Source: Bacteroides sp. CAG:530 (lineage in GTDB: Bacteria > Bacteroidota > Bacteroidia > Bacteroidales > Bacteroidaceae). Taken from it: DNA of 55,837 nucleotides. Under the pieces are notes generated by a model, which worked only from the letters and a program-made list of their open reading frames with translations, made no database searches and had not been told where the DNA came from. Of the stretch, positions 1 to 7,963 are shown in pieces. The stretch lies in the NCBI GenBank assembly GCA_000434735.1, contig FR881218.1, forward strand, positions 1 through 55,837, read 5' to 3'. Made by a program: the position numbers and the translations under genes. The stretch's first letter is position 1. Each line of letters starts with the position of its first letter.

Positions 1-1
1 T

Positions 2-88
2 AAGGACTTAGGCAAAAAGTGGTTTGGCTTCTCAAAGATGGAGATACTTACACCAGATGAATTGGTGGAAAGGATCAATAGGGAATAA
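2..88 (+). CDS. 3' end of an unidentified gene (truncated by window edge)
   Basis: An open frame enters from the left edge and ends at TAA 86-88, giving about 28 residues ending in LTPDELVERINRE. It has no in-window start other than an internal Met at 38. The tail is too short to assign to a family. It lies 25 bases upstream of a small membrane protein, so it may be the preceding cistron of the AT-rich cassette. If that cassette is a toxin-immunity locus this would be a natural place for the toxin C-terminus, but nothing in the residues proves it. Confidence 0.45.
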   Translation, partial: KDLGKKWFGFSKMEILTPDELVERINRE

Positions 89-113
89 GAAAAAATCAGA
101 GTTTCTATTGAGT

Positions 114-362
114 ATGGAAGAACTTTTTAGATATTATTTGGGGAATATTATTATTCTTCGTATCGGTACAGGCTTACGCTATCTATGGCTACGCTTTGTA
201 AGGCATCGCAAGATTTCTTACCGAACCCTTTATGAAGGTAGTAAATCGAAAAAAACAACAGAATTATCTAATTTTGATAATGAAATGTCAAATCGGGCAT
301 GGGGATGTGGCTTTATTCTTTTTGTGATATTCTTAATTATGTTTTTACGCAGATTTTTATAA
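114..362 (+). CDS. Small hypothetical membrane protein
   Basis: Encodes 82 residues from ATG 114. The same frame is open back to 24, but that longer version would overlap the preceding reading frame heavily and adds a non-hydrophobic leader, so I prefer the internal start. It has a semi-hydrophobic N-terminal segment (YYLGNIIILRIGTGLRYLW), a basic middle with a KSKK cluster, and a clear C-terminal transmembrane helix of about 18 residues (GFILFVIFLIMFL). I recognise no family. It is followed after 21 bases by the DUF4253 gene, so the two are probably co-transcribed. Confidence 0.5.
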   Translation: MEELFRYYLGNIIILRIGTGLRYLWLRFVRHRKISYRTLYEGSKSKKTTELSNFDNEMSNRAWGCGFILFVIFLIMFLRRFL

Positions 363-383
363 TAAACATACAGAAAAAAGATT

Positions 384-1433
384 ATGCAACAGACATTATT
401 TATCGTAATACTTGCCGTTGTCATTGCTTTCGCTTTGGCATATAGGTGGAAGAAAAAGACAGAAAACAAAATGGGCAATGATTTGAATGCTCTCATTGAG
501 GCTAACGATTGGTGCGGTGTGTGTCGTATTCTACGCAAGCAACTGATTATCTGGGGAGTCTTGCTTGCGTTGTGTATAGCATTGTTAATTGTTCGAATTG
601 TGAGTAACAGCCAATTCTATACACCGATAATTGTTTGTGCAATTTTGGCATGGAGATTATTCAAGTTGATTCGTCTTTACCGAATTTCATTTCAAAATAT
701 GAAAACGATAGAACAAGAAAAACAAGAACCACAGCTAATGCCAATTGAAGAGTTCCTTCATGGTTGCAAAATCACCCATATAGATTGTAAACCTGATAAG
801 ATAAAGCAGTTATGGTTGGATGCCTATGAGAGAGGAAAAGCGAATGGCTTTTGCCCTGTGTTATTGGAAGTAGATGATTGCTTTTATGACAGCCTTGACG
901 AAAACTCTGAGTGGTTCGATAAGGCAAAGTTTAGTGTATGGAAATCAAGCGTATTAAGCTCCAATCCTATTGATGGCCAAACATTCCTTTGCAACCGCTT
1001 TGAAGCGGTAAAAGAAGATTGGAATGATGAAGAAGATTGGAATGTTAAAGTTGTCGGAAATGATGAAAACCTCCCACCTATAGATGATTTCGGTATTAGT
1101 GATGAAAGCCATGTTTATCTTGTGGAAATTCCCGTAAAAGAACCTTGGAAAGTTTTCGCTTATATTCCAATGGGTGAATGGAATGAGTGTCCTACTGCAG
1201 AGGAGCACATGGCTGTAGCAAAATACTGGTACGAGAAATATGGAGCGGTAGTAGCCCATATCTCAAATGATATGATACAATATTATTTGCCTAAGCCTGT
1301 GACAGGTGACACGATGCCTCTTGCAGAGGAGCACATGGGGTATTGTGACGATACCATTTTCCAAGGAGAAAATCTTACATCGCTTGCAGCTGAACTAAAA
1401 AAATCGACAGTATGGTGTTTTTGGTGGGATTAG
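384..1433 (+). CDS. Membrane-anchored DUF4253 domain protein
   Basis: 349 residues. The N-terminus has three hydrophobic segments (about 3-20, 53-73, 76-95), followed by a soluble region rich in acidic residues. The last ~110 residues match the DUF4253 pattern as I know it: WNECP, AxxYWYEKYGA, an LAEEHxxYCDD element, and the terminal FWWD. DUF4253 has no established biochemical role; the domain is often found among small variable genes near secreted toxins, so an immunity-type role is an inference. The N-terminal membrane part is not typical of the domain. The end overlaps the next gene by 22 bases, suggesting translational coupling. A 17-base sequence (TGCAGAGGAGCACATGG) occurs twice inside the domain, at 1196 and 1322. 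Confidence 0.7.
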   Translation: MQQTLFIVILAVVIAFALAYRWKKKTENKMGNDLNALIEANDWCGVCRILRKQLIIWGVLLALCIALLIVRIVSNSQFYTPIIVCAILAWRLFKLIRLYRISFQNMKTIEQEKQEPQLMPIEEFLHGCKITHIDCKPDKIKQLWLDAYERGKANGFCPVLLEVDDCFYDSLDENSEWFDKAKFSVWKSSVLSSNPIDGQTFLCNRFEAVKEDWNDEEDWNVKVVGNDENLPPIDDFGISDESHVYLVEIPVKEPWKVFAYIPMGEWNECPTAEEHMAVAKYWYEKYGAVVAHISNDMIQYYLPKPVTGDTMPLAEEHMGYCDDTIFQGENLTSLAAELKKSTVWCFWWD

Positions 1434-1984
1434 GTAAACTTATAAAACGCATTTGGAAGAAGAAAACATACAGATGGTTGTCATATGCCATTTGTATAAT
1501 TACATTCTCCACGTTATATGATTATATTCACAGTATTATTACACATACCATCATTTGTATCCCAATGTGGATATGGGGTATTATTCCAGTGGTAACAATC
1601 CTCATATTCTTTGCTAAATTTGGGATTAAGAAAAAATCTATATTTCTTCACGTTGTATTGGGATGTTGCTTTGGAATAGTGGTTACTGGTGTTTTGTGTG
1701 TCTTGTTCTATACAACAAATTATTGGTTCACCTGTTCCCATACGTACCATCTTGACGCATACGTTGTTGGTAAGAGATATATTCAAAGACGTGGTGGTTG
1801 TCGTAGTTGGGGACTTTCAAAATACTACGTGAACTTGAAATTTATAAACAACCAAGAAACATTTCGTCTGGATGATTCAAAAGTTTTCAAAAAAATCAAT
1901 CAAGGTGATTCTGTATGTGTCAATTTTGTTAAAGGTCTTTATGGTATAAACATTATCAAGGATATATCTCCTAAAAACAAATAA
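1412..1984 (+). CDS. Hypothetical multi-pass membrane protein
   Basis: 190 residues; the start ATG overlaps the 3' end of the DUF4253 gene by 22 bases. Three to four hydrophobic helices occupy roughly residues 22-110 (for example MWIWGIIPVVTILIFFA), followed by a soluble tail of about 80 residues containing RRGGCRSWGLSKYYVNLKF, which could form a small beta domain. I recognise no family. Its base composition is as AT-rich as its neighbours and clearly lower in GC than the metabolic genes further right, which fits an acquired accessory cassette. Confidence 0.6.
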   Translation: MVFLVGLGKLIKRIWKKKTYRWLSYAICIITFSTLYDYIHSIITHTIICIPMWIWGIIPVVTILIFFAKFGIKKKSIFLHVVLGCCFGIVVTGVLCVLFYTTNYWFTCSHTYHLDAYVVGKRYIQRRGGCRSWGLSKYYVNLKFINNQETFRLDDSKVFKKINQGDSVCVNFVKGLYGINIIKDISPKNK

Positions 1985-1987
1985 TTA

Positions 1988-2275
1988 ATGCAATATAGAA
2001 CAATGAGAATATCAGTCTATAGCTTTATCATTTCAGCCATATTACTTACTGCTTCGTGTTCCAGTATAAATAAAAAATGCAAAGACATAACATTTGGTGA
2101 GCTAAGTAAAGATGTGCAAGACACTTTACAATGTGTTAGCCAAAAAGTTATAGAAGAAGACTATTCTCCCAAAGCCATGATTGATTTTTCTGGAAAATGT
2201 AAGTTTACTGAAGAAGGCACTTGCCCAGTAATGAAAAAGAAACCTCTTGATAAAAATGATGAGCAGCCTCGATAG
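1988..2275 (+). CDS. Small hypothetical lipoprotein
   Basis: 95 residues starting three bases after the preceding stop. The N-terminus is a lipoprotein signal peptide with the lipobox LTASC, Cys24, giving a mature protein of about 72 residues. An alternative start is ATG 2003 (MRISVYSF), which keeps the signal peptide. The mature part contains three more cysteines (KKCKD, LQCVS, GKCKF and GTCPV are visible, four including Cys24's neighbours) but no domain I recognise. It is the last gene before a bidirectional terminator and probably closes the left-edge operon. Confidence 0.6.
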   Translation: MQYRTMRISVYSFIISAILLTASCSSINKKCKDITFGELSKDVQDTLQCVSQKVIEEDYSPKAMIDFSGKCKFTEEGTCPVMKKKPLDKNDEQPR

Positions 2276-2295
2276 CTGCACGATGAAGTGATGTG

Positions 2296-2351
2296 AAAAG
2301 ACAGCGGCAATGCGTAGAATGATTCCCGCACAATGGACCGCTGTCTTTTTT
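2296..2351 (+). terminator. Hairpin terminator between convergent genes
   Basis: AAAAGACAGCGG (2296-2307) pairs perfectly with CCGCTGTCTTTT (2338-2349) across a 30-base loop, followed by further T residues. It lies between the plus-strand lipoprotein and the minus-strand YeiH gene and could serve both. Confidence 0.75.
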
Positions 2352-2381
2352 GTTATTGCGTTCCTAAGTAAGCCAAACGGC

Positions 2382-3464
2382 TTACACCACAAATATATAC
2401 GCCAGACTGACGCAACTGATTATTACCCAAAGAAGTACACCTTGTATAAGCGGACGGAGACCTACCGCCTTAAGGGTCTTTTTGGTAAGAGACGCTCCGA
2501 TAAAGAACAAAGACAGAGTGATGAACTGCTTGGCGAGCTTGTTTACTGTATCGCCAATGAGTGTGCCTACAGAAGCTGCCGAGTCGCCGATAAGCGAAGC
2601 GTTGCTCAGTACGTAGGTATTGAAAATGATGGCTAGTACAAACCATATAATAAACGGAGGAATATTCTTATACCAAGGCTTCGGAGCTTCTTGGGCGTTC
2701 TGTAGCGACTGCTTGAAGAAGAATGGAGCCACCAAGGCTAGCACTACAATCCACAGAGCACGGGTAAGCTTGATGGTAGTGGCAACTTCAAGCGCACTGA
2801 CACCTTGCTGGGCGATAAGGTCGGGGTGCATCTGGTCGTAAGCGGCACCTGCGCCTACTACCGACGATGTGTCATGGATGGCGATGGCAGCCCACATACC
2901 GAATTGCTTCATGGTCATGCCAAGAGCATCGCCTATGCTGGGGAAGATGAACAGAGCCACAGCGTTAAGTATAAATACCACACCCAAGGCTACCGACATG
3001 CTTTCGGGCTTAGCCTTGATAACGGAACCAACGGCTGCTATGGCAGAACCTCCGCAGATGGCTGTTCCTGAACTGAGAAGATAGCTGGTTTGTGAATCCA
3101 CCTTCAGCAACTTTCTGCCCAAAAACCATCCTATGGCCAGGGTGCCGAATACGCTGACTATAGTAAAGCACATGCCTTCGCTGCCCGATTCTAACGCCTT
3201 AGATACGTTCATACCGAATCCGAGACCAACAACCGAATACTGCAGTAGCTTCTTCGACATGGTTTTATTGAACTTGGGATAAGCTTCGCCAAACAGCAGT
3301 GCGAAGACGAAACCGATGGCAAGCGCAACGGGCGATGTAACCCATGATGCCCTCCATGAAAAACCGCCTAAGTTGAGTCCGAAAATCTTTTCGGCAAAAC
3401 CTAAGAGCAGCGATGCGGTAAGTACTGCCACAATAACGATGTAGCAAATGTTATTTCGTTTCAT
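2382..3464 (-). CDS. YeiH/UPF0324 family putative sulfate exporter
   Basis: 360-residue polytopic inner-membrane protein. Family signatures are visible: SGTAICGGSAIAA (about 132-144) and AIHDTSSVVGAG (about 195-206), both hallmarks of the YeiH/PSE1 family, plus about ten hydrophobic helices. Members are annotated as putative sulfate exporters, but the substrate is not firmly established. The length matches the family. It is preceded on its strand by the nitroreductase gene, but a strong hairpin terminator lies between them, so it probably has its own transcription start. Confidence 0.88.
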   Translation of the reverse strand: MKRNNICYIVIVAVLTASLLLGFAEKIFGLNLGGFSWRASWVTSPVALAIGFVFALLFGEAYPKFNKTMSKKLLQYSVVGLGFGMNVSKALESGSEGMCFTIVSVFGTLAIGWFLGRKLLKVDSQTSYLLSSGTAICGGSAIAAVGSVIKAKPESMSVALGVVFILNAVALFIFPSIGDALGMTMKQFGMWAAIAIHDTSSVVGAGAAYDQMHPDLIAQQGVSALEVATTIKLTRALWIVVLALVAPFFFKQSLQNAQEAPKPWYKNIPPFIIWFVLAIIFNTYVLSNASLIGDSAASVGTLIGDTVNKLAKQFITLSLFFIGASLTKKTLKAVGLRPLIQGVLLWVIISCVSLAYIFVV

Positions 3465-3486
3465 TCTGATTTTAGTATTTGCATTA

Positions 3487-3528
3487 TAAAAAAGCTTCGG
3501 CTTGGGGCGAATGGCCTTAGCTGAAGCT
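3487..3528 (-). terminator. Terminator after the nitroreductase operon
   Basis: Read on the minus strand, AGCTTCAGCT (3519-3528) pairs with AGCCGAAGCT (3493-3502; one G-T wobble) and is followed directly by six T residues. It ends the GT/SpoIID/nitroreductase transcript before the YeiH gene. Confidence 0.75.
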
Positions 3529-3556
3529 CTTCTGTATTAGTTTAATGTGTAGAGAT

Positions 3557-4081
3557 TTATTTGATTATACGGTAATAACCCTCTTTGCGAGGCTTGACTG
3601 GCGATGGTTCTCCGTCGGGGTAACCGATGGAGAGTGCTCCAACACCTATTACGTTTTCGGGTATTCCCCACTCTTTCAGTAGTTGTTTGCCTTCTTCGGT
3701 CTCAAACATTTCGCGTTCGCGGTGAATCCAGCAAGTGCCCAGTCCCAAAGCGTTAGCGGCAAGCATCATGTTCTCTAGTACACAACTGCCGTCGCAAATA
3801 GGGTTGTGCGACTCTGTAGATACCACCACTAATATGTAAGTAGGCGCATCGTAATACGGATTAGAAGTAACGCCCATCACCTCAGCGTTCATTTTGGCAA
3901 GGCGCGCCAGCAGCTCTTCATTCTGCACAGCCACTATAAACGGAGCCTGCTTGCCTCTTGAAGTAGGAGCGTAAGTGCCGGCTTCGAGCACGGTTTTAAG
4001 TTCCTCGTCTTTTATCTGCTCTTTTCGATAACTACGGCAACTGCGCCGTGTGCGGATAATCTCAAAAAAATCTTTTTCCAT
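3557..4081 (-). CDS. Nitroreductase family protein (FMN-dependent)
   Basis: 174 residues, the usual size of a compact nitroreductase. It shows the N-terminal FMN-phosphate motif RTRRSCRSY (11-19), an APTSRGKQ loop (about 38-45) and ENMMLAANALGLGTCW near residue 105-120, the standard dimer and flavin-contact helix. Such enzymes use NAD(P)H to reduce nitro compounds, quinones or other small electrophiles; the natural substrate cannot be read from sequence. It starts 9 bases after the SpoIID-domain gene stop and is the last cistron of a three-gene minus-strand unit. Confidence 0.88.
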   Translation of the reverse strand: MEKDFFEIIRTRRSCRSYRKEQIKDEELKTVLEAGTYAPTSRGKQAPFIVAVQNEELLARLAKMNAEVMGVTSNPYYDAPTYILVVVSTESHNPICDGSCVLENMMLAANALGLGTCWIHREREMFETEEGKQLLKEWGIPENVIGVGALSIGYPDGEPSPVKPRKEGYYRIIK

Positions 4082-4090
4082 AATTCAGTA

Positions 4091-5401
4091 TCAATAAAGT
4101 TTACGGATATCTGCATCTTTGTAGTAATGCAGCAGTATGTCGTTGTAATTGTATCCTTTTTCTCCCATAACGGCTGCGCCTATCTGACACAAGCCTACGC
4201 CGTGTCCCCAGCCAGCTCCGGTCAGTTCGAACCATGCGGGAACGTCGTCTTGCTGCGGACCTTTGTCTACTACAAAGGCGGAGCTGAACAAGTGGGTGTC
4301 TGATAACGTGCGTCGTATTTCGAGTTCCTTACCTATGATAAGTGTCTTAAGCGTACCAACGATTTTTAGTTTGCTGATACGTCCCGACTTTCCTCTTTCT
4401 ACAGGTATCAGGTCGATGATTTGACCGTAATCGCACTTGGTGTTGGTTCTTATCAGTTCGGCAATTTCTTCTTGCGTGTAGCGTACCTTCCAACGATAGA
4501 AATTGGTGGTCTCCTGATCATAGTTGTTAAGTATCTGCGATAGGATATGCTTATCGTGCGTGTTGCAGAAACCGTCGGGGGTAGAGCGTATCCATTTATC
4601 CGCCTCTTCTTCTATGGTAAGGTCGGGCATAGCGGCGTCGTTCTTATCATCGCGTACAGCCGTAAGATACGGATATTTCTTGTTCTCCCAACATGTGTCG
4701 AACTCTTCGGTTATACCTCCGCAACACTTTGAGAAGCGTGCGTCGCAGATGCTGTTCTTATACATCATCACCTGTCCGCGGGTAGCTTTTACAGCCACGG
4801 CCACGCTCTGGTTGGTAGCTTTGGTTATGCCTTGGTAACGCTGGCAGTGATCGTCGGCGCATACGTCGAAAATGGTATGGTCTTCGCGGTCGTACCAACG
4901 TATGTACTCTGTATCGGTCTTTACGAACGAGAAGAAATCGCCCTGCTTCTTGCTCATGGCTTTACGCTTCTCTATCTGAGCCAACAGCCAGCTGCGCGAT
5001 ACTACCGCATGGGCCTTTAGAAACTCTAATGATGATGTGGCATTCATCTCGGACGAGATAACACTTGTAAGATAATCCTCGGCGGGCAGTATGTTGATGG
5101 CTGTAATCTTTCCTTCGTACACCACGAGTTTAAGAGTGCCTATGAAACTCTGAGTTTCCTGTCGCTCCCAGTGGAAGTTTATTCCGATGGTTACGTCGTA
5201 AAGCGAGAACGACGAATCTTCATCAAGCGGAGTAAACGTCAGCTCGCGATACACGTTGCCGTTCCATAAGATGCCTCCCTCTTCGAAAGACACTTGCTGG
5301 TTTCCGCTTACCGTTTCGCCTTTGGCCAGGAAACGTGCGTTGAGGGTGAAATGTATTTCTTGGGCATTGACTATGCCCACGCTTATTTCGGGTTCTTTCA
5401 T
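4091..5401 (-). CDS. SpoIID/LytB domain protein (putative peptidoglycan lytic transglycosylase-like)
   Basis: 436 residues. The SpoIID domain is recognisable from ILPAEDYLTSVISSEM (about 104-119; Glu118 corresponds to the catalytic Glu of SpoIID), LKAHAVVSRSWLL, the FSKCCGG segment and the C-terminal GAGWGHGVGLCQIGA. In Bacillus, SpoIID degrades glycan strands stripped of stem peptides during engulfment; in non-sporulating Bacteroidetes the role is unknown. The chosen start gives no signal peptide or membrane anchor, and no better upstream start is visible before the adjacent gene, so how it reaches peptidoglycan is unclear. It lies 27 bases downstream of the glycosyltransferase-DUF4922 gene and is probably co-transcribed with it. 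Confidence 0.88.
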   Translation of the reverse strand: MKEPEISVGIVNAQEIHFTLNARFLAKGETVSGNQQVSFEEGGILWNGNVYRELTFTPLDEDSSFSLYDVTIGINFHWERQETQSFIGTLKLVVYEGKITAINILPAEDYLTSVISSEMNATSSLEFLKAHAVVSRSWLLAQIEKRKAMSKKQGDFFSFVKTDTEYIRWYDREDHTIFDVCADDHCQRYQGITKATNQSVAVAVKATRGQVMMYKNSICDARFSKCCGGITEEFDTCWENKKYPYLTAVRDDKNDAAMPDLTIEEEADKWIRSTPDGFCNTHDKHILSQILNNYDQETTNFYRWKVRYTQEEIAELIRTNTKCDYGQIIDLIPVERGKSGRISKLKIVGTLKTLIIGKELEIRRTLSDTHLFSSAFVVDKGPQQDDVPAWFELTGAGWGHGVGLCQIGAAVMGEKGYNYNDILLHYYKDADIRKLY

Positions 5402-5428
5402 ATCTGTCTTATGTCTATGTGTGGGTGT

Positions 5429-7876
5429 TTAAATTAAAGGCTGACTGCCTGTTTCTTTCAATATCCGCTCTATGATGCTTGCGTCATCAAGTCGGGTAAA
5501 GTCGGTTCTACGTATGCAGACTATATGTCCTGCCATATCTATGGCTCCGGGACTTATCAACATCTGGCTGTCGTCTGTTGCGTAGTAGCAATCGGGACGG
5601 TGCTTGCCGCGCGGAATGTATACTTGGTAGTATAATTGGGCGGATTCATCGTACCATGCCATCATGTTATATCTTGGTTCAGCTTCTCCTTCGTGCAGCG
5701 GCAGAGTGCTCAGGTATTGGTCTACCAACTCGGGCGATGTTTCGTAAGAACCGCCTTCGGTAACGAACGCCTGTACGGGGCAAGCATACTGACTGATGCT
5801 ATAGCTCTTGCATACGCTTCCGTCGGGAGTAACGGCTTGCGCTACGGAAGTGGTTGCCTTTATCCATTCAGCCCAAGGCGACTCTATAAGAGGAATGTTC
5901 TCTGTAGACGCTGCCTGCAGGTGGAAATGATCGGGCGCAGAGGCTCCGCATTGGGCACCGTTGTAGAACACGGTCATATCGGTCTGCTTGAATCCGTTGT
6001 TCATCCACCGTAAAATGCGTCCCGGCAATTGACGAGCCGTCTTATCCGCCAACACCTGCGGCTGATGCTTTACGCTTGAAATGGTGAAATGCTTCCGCAT
6101 GATAGGATATGGGTTAAGGCGGATGCTGAACTCTTCATCGAACCACGCCTCTATGTTCTGCTGCTCTTTAGGCTTATTATCCAAGCACAAGAAGCACGGA
6201 CGCTTTTCTATGGATGCCTTATCCGTCTTGGCTAGAGTAGATTTCTCTCTGTATGGAAGGATATGCACGTAGTAATCGCCCACAGATTTAAGAAAACGCT
6301 GTCCGTTTTCGTATTTAGTCTGGGCTTCCTTTATATTCTGATTCAGCAGAGGCCAAGTACTGCGGTTATCAGTAATGAAATCGTCGAGAGTGGGCTTGTG
6401 GAACATTATTCCGTTCAGTTCTTTTCTCTTGGCTATTTCAAGAGTACGCAGACTGTCTTTATAATCATTGTTGCGGTTGGTCTTCTCTATGCTTAGTGCC
6501 GCATCGGAGTTTCCTTCCCATCGGCGGCACAGATATAACACATCATAAATTCGTCCTATAGGAAATCGGCGAGAGATAGCCAATCCGAGTGCATAGTCCT
6601 CGCCATAGCTGGTGTTAGGTACTCTGATTTCTCTAAGCAGCGGTGTGAAGAAAGCACGTGGCGCTCCAAGTCCGTTGATGCGCAAAGCGTTGTTATGACC
6701 ATTGTCGCTGGTCCATTCCTTATGGTCTATTACTCCCGGCGGTATAGGCTCTAAGCTAAAGTTTGTCATCTGATAAGTACCGATAACCATAGCGCACTGT
6801 TCCTGGCGGAACTTGTCAACTATCTTCCGCAGAGTATCGGGCGAGCTATATAAGTCATCGCTATCCAACTGCACAGCGAATCTTCCGCACTGAGGATGGT
6901 TTACGCCGAGATTCCAGCATCCGCCTATACCCAAATCGGTACGTTCGGGGATGATGTGAATGACCGACGGATTATCCTTATATTGCTCTATGGCCTGGGC
7001 AGTACCGTCTGTAGAATGATTGTCTATAACGATGATATTGTATTTGAAATCGGCTTTTTGTGAAAGAGCGGAACCGATGGCATCGTTCACCGTGCGCACA
7101 CGGTTGTATACGGGGATGATAACCGACGCTTCGAACTCAAAACAGCCTTCGTTTAAGTCGATGCGGCTTTTTACCGGTGTCAATAAAGCGCCTATTCGTT
7201 TCAGATATCTGGTAAACGCCACTTCGCGCTCTATCTGCACCTGTCGGTTGCGTGGGTCTACATAATCGAACTGCTTTTGGCCTGACAAGCGCATATCGTT
7301 CTCTTTCTCTGTGTAAAGATATTCACGGATATGAGTCAGCGTGTAGAAGCGCGACAACTCCAGACGTATGGCATATACAGCCGAGTTGCGGTAAGATTCT
7401 TTTGAAGAGTTCAGTGTACAGAGTGCACTTTTAAGGAAATCACTGCGGAACATAAGCAGCGGCCCGAAGTCGAAGTCATCTCGTACGCTGCCCATTTGAT
7501 AGTCGCACACTGGGTGAGCCTCTCTCCTTCCTTCCTTAATCTGATACCTATCGGCATACGCCATAGCCGCGTTCGATGTCTCCAAGTAGTCTATCATACG
7601 CTGCAAAGCCATATACCCAAGCTCTATTTCGCGGGCTTGTGTACAGATTAATATGTAGTCGGTATTATTTAGCTTGACTAAAGTGTTCCATGTGTCGGTA
7701 TCTTCTATAGAGCCGACTTTTATTATACTGCTATTGGTGGCGAGTGTCTTGTCTGTTTCCGTGGCCGACATAAAGTAAATATGGTTCACGTTCTGACATT
7801 GCGACAACTCTGCAGTAATCTTACACGATAAGGTTTCGTCGATGTAAGGAAAGTAGCAGGTTATGTTTTTTTTCAT
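5429..7876 (-). CDS. Glycosyltransferase family 2 fused to DUF4922 (HIT-like) domain
   Basis: 815 residues in at least three parts. Residues about 1-210 look like a degenerate GT-A module (DYILICTQAREIELGYMAL, AMAYADRY). Residues about 249-450 are a clear GT2 domain: ASVIIPVYNR, NIIVIDNHSTDGT and the metal-binding DSDD at 338-341. Residues about 555-800 are a DUF4922 region with CFLC (561-564) and a histidine-triad-like HFHLQ (650-654), as in nucleotide-sugar phosphorylases of the HIT superfamily. A combined activity, releasing or activating a sugar nucleotide and transferring it, is plausible but inferred. No signal peptide or membrane segment is evident. It heads the minus-strand operon with the SpoIID and nitroreductase genes. 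Confidence 0.82.
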   Translation of the reverse strand: MKKNITCYFPYIDETLSCKITAELSQCQNVNHIYFMSATETDKTLATNSSIIKVGSIEDTDTWNTLVKLNNTDYILICTQAREIELGYMALQRMIDYLETSNAAMAYADRYQIKEGRREAHPVCDYQMGSVRDDFDFGPLLMFRSDFLKSALCTLNSSKESYRNSAVYAIRLELSRFYTLTHIREYLYTEKENDMRLSGQKQFDYVDPRNRQVQIEREVAFTRYLKRIGALLTPVKSRIDLNEGCFEFEASVIIPVYNRVRTVNDAIGSALSQKADFKYNIIVIDNHSTDGTAQAIEQYKDNPSVIHIIPERTDLGIGGCWNLGVNHPQCGRFAVQLDSDDLYSSPDTLRKIVDKFRQEQCAMVIGTYQMTNFSLEPIPPGVIDHKEWTSDNGHNNALRINGLGAPRAFFTPLLREIRVPNTSYGEDYALGLAISRRFPIGRIYDVLYLCRRWEGNSDAALSIEKTNRNNDYKDSLRTLEIAKRKELNGIMFHKPTLDDFITDNRSTWPLLNQNIKEAQTKYENGQRFLKSVGDYYVHILPYREKSTLAKTDKASIEKRPCFLCLDNKPKEQQNIEAWFDEEFSIRLNPYPIMRKHFTISSVKHQPQVLADKTARQLPGRILRWMNNGFKQTDMTVFYNGAQCGASAPDHFHLQAASTENIPLIESPWAEWIKATTSVAQAVTPDGSVCKSYSISQYACPVQAFVTEGGSYETSPELVDQYLSTLPLHEGEAEPRYNMMAWYDESAQLYYQVYIPRGKHRPDCYYATDDSQMLISPGAIDMAGHIVCIRRTDFTRLDDASIIERILKETGSQPLI

Positions 7877-7896
7877 TTATAAATGCATTTATATCA

Positions 7897-7904
7897 CAAA
7901 GGTA
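7897..7904 (-). promoter_or_regulatory. Candidate -7 element for the glycosyltransferase operon
   Basis: On the minus strand TACCTTTG matches the Bacteroides -7 consensus TAnnTTTG, 20 bases upstream of the ATG at 7876. A good -33 TTTG at the usual distance is not obvious. Confidence 0.5.
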
Positions 7905-7926
7905 GGATATATATCTGATTTTTGCA

Positions 7927-7934
7927 TAACTTTG
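7927..7934 (+). promoter_or_regulatory. Candidate -7 element for rlmN
   Basis: TAACTTTG matches TAnnTTTG and lies 29 bases before the rlmN ATG. It is back to back with the minus-strand element at 7897-7904. No convincing -33 element was seen. Confidence 0.5.
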
Positions 7935-7963
7935 TGCAGTAAAAGTATAGTGTAAGAATATAA

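Noticed and set aside
4091..5401. Evidence of sporulation
   Set aside because: SpoIID domains occur widely in non-sporulating Bacteroidetes; no other sporulation gene is present.
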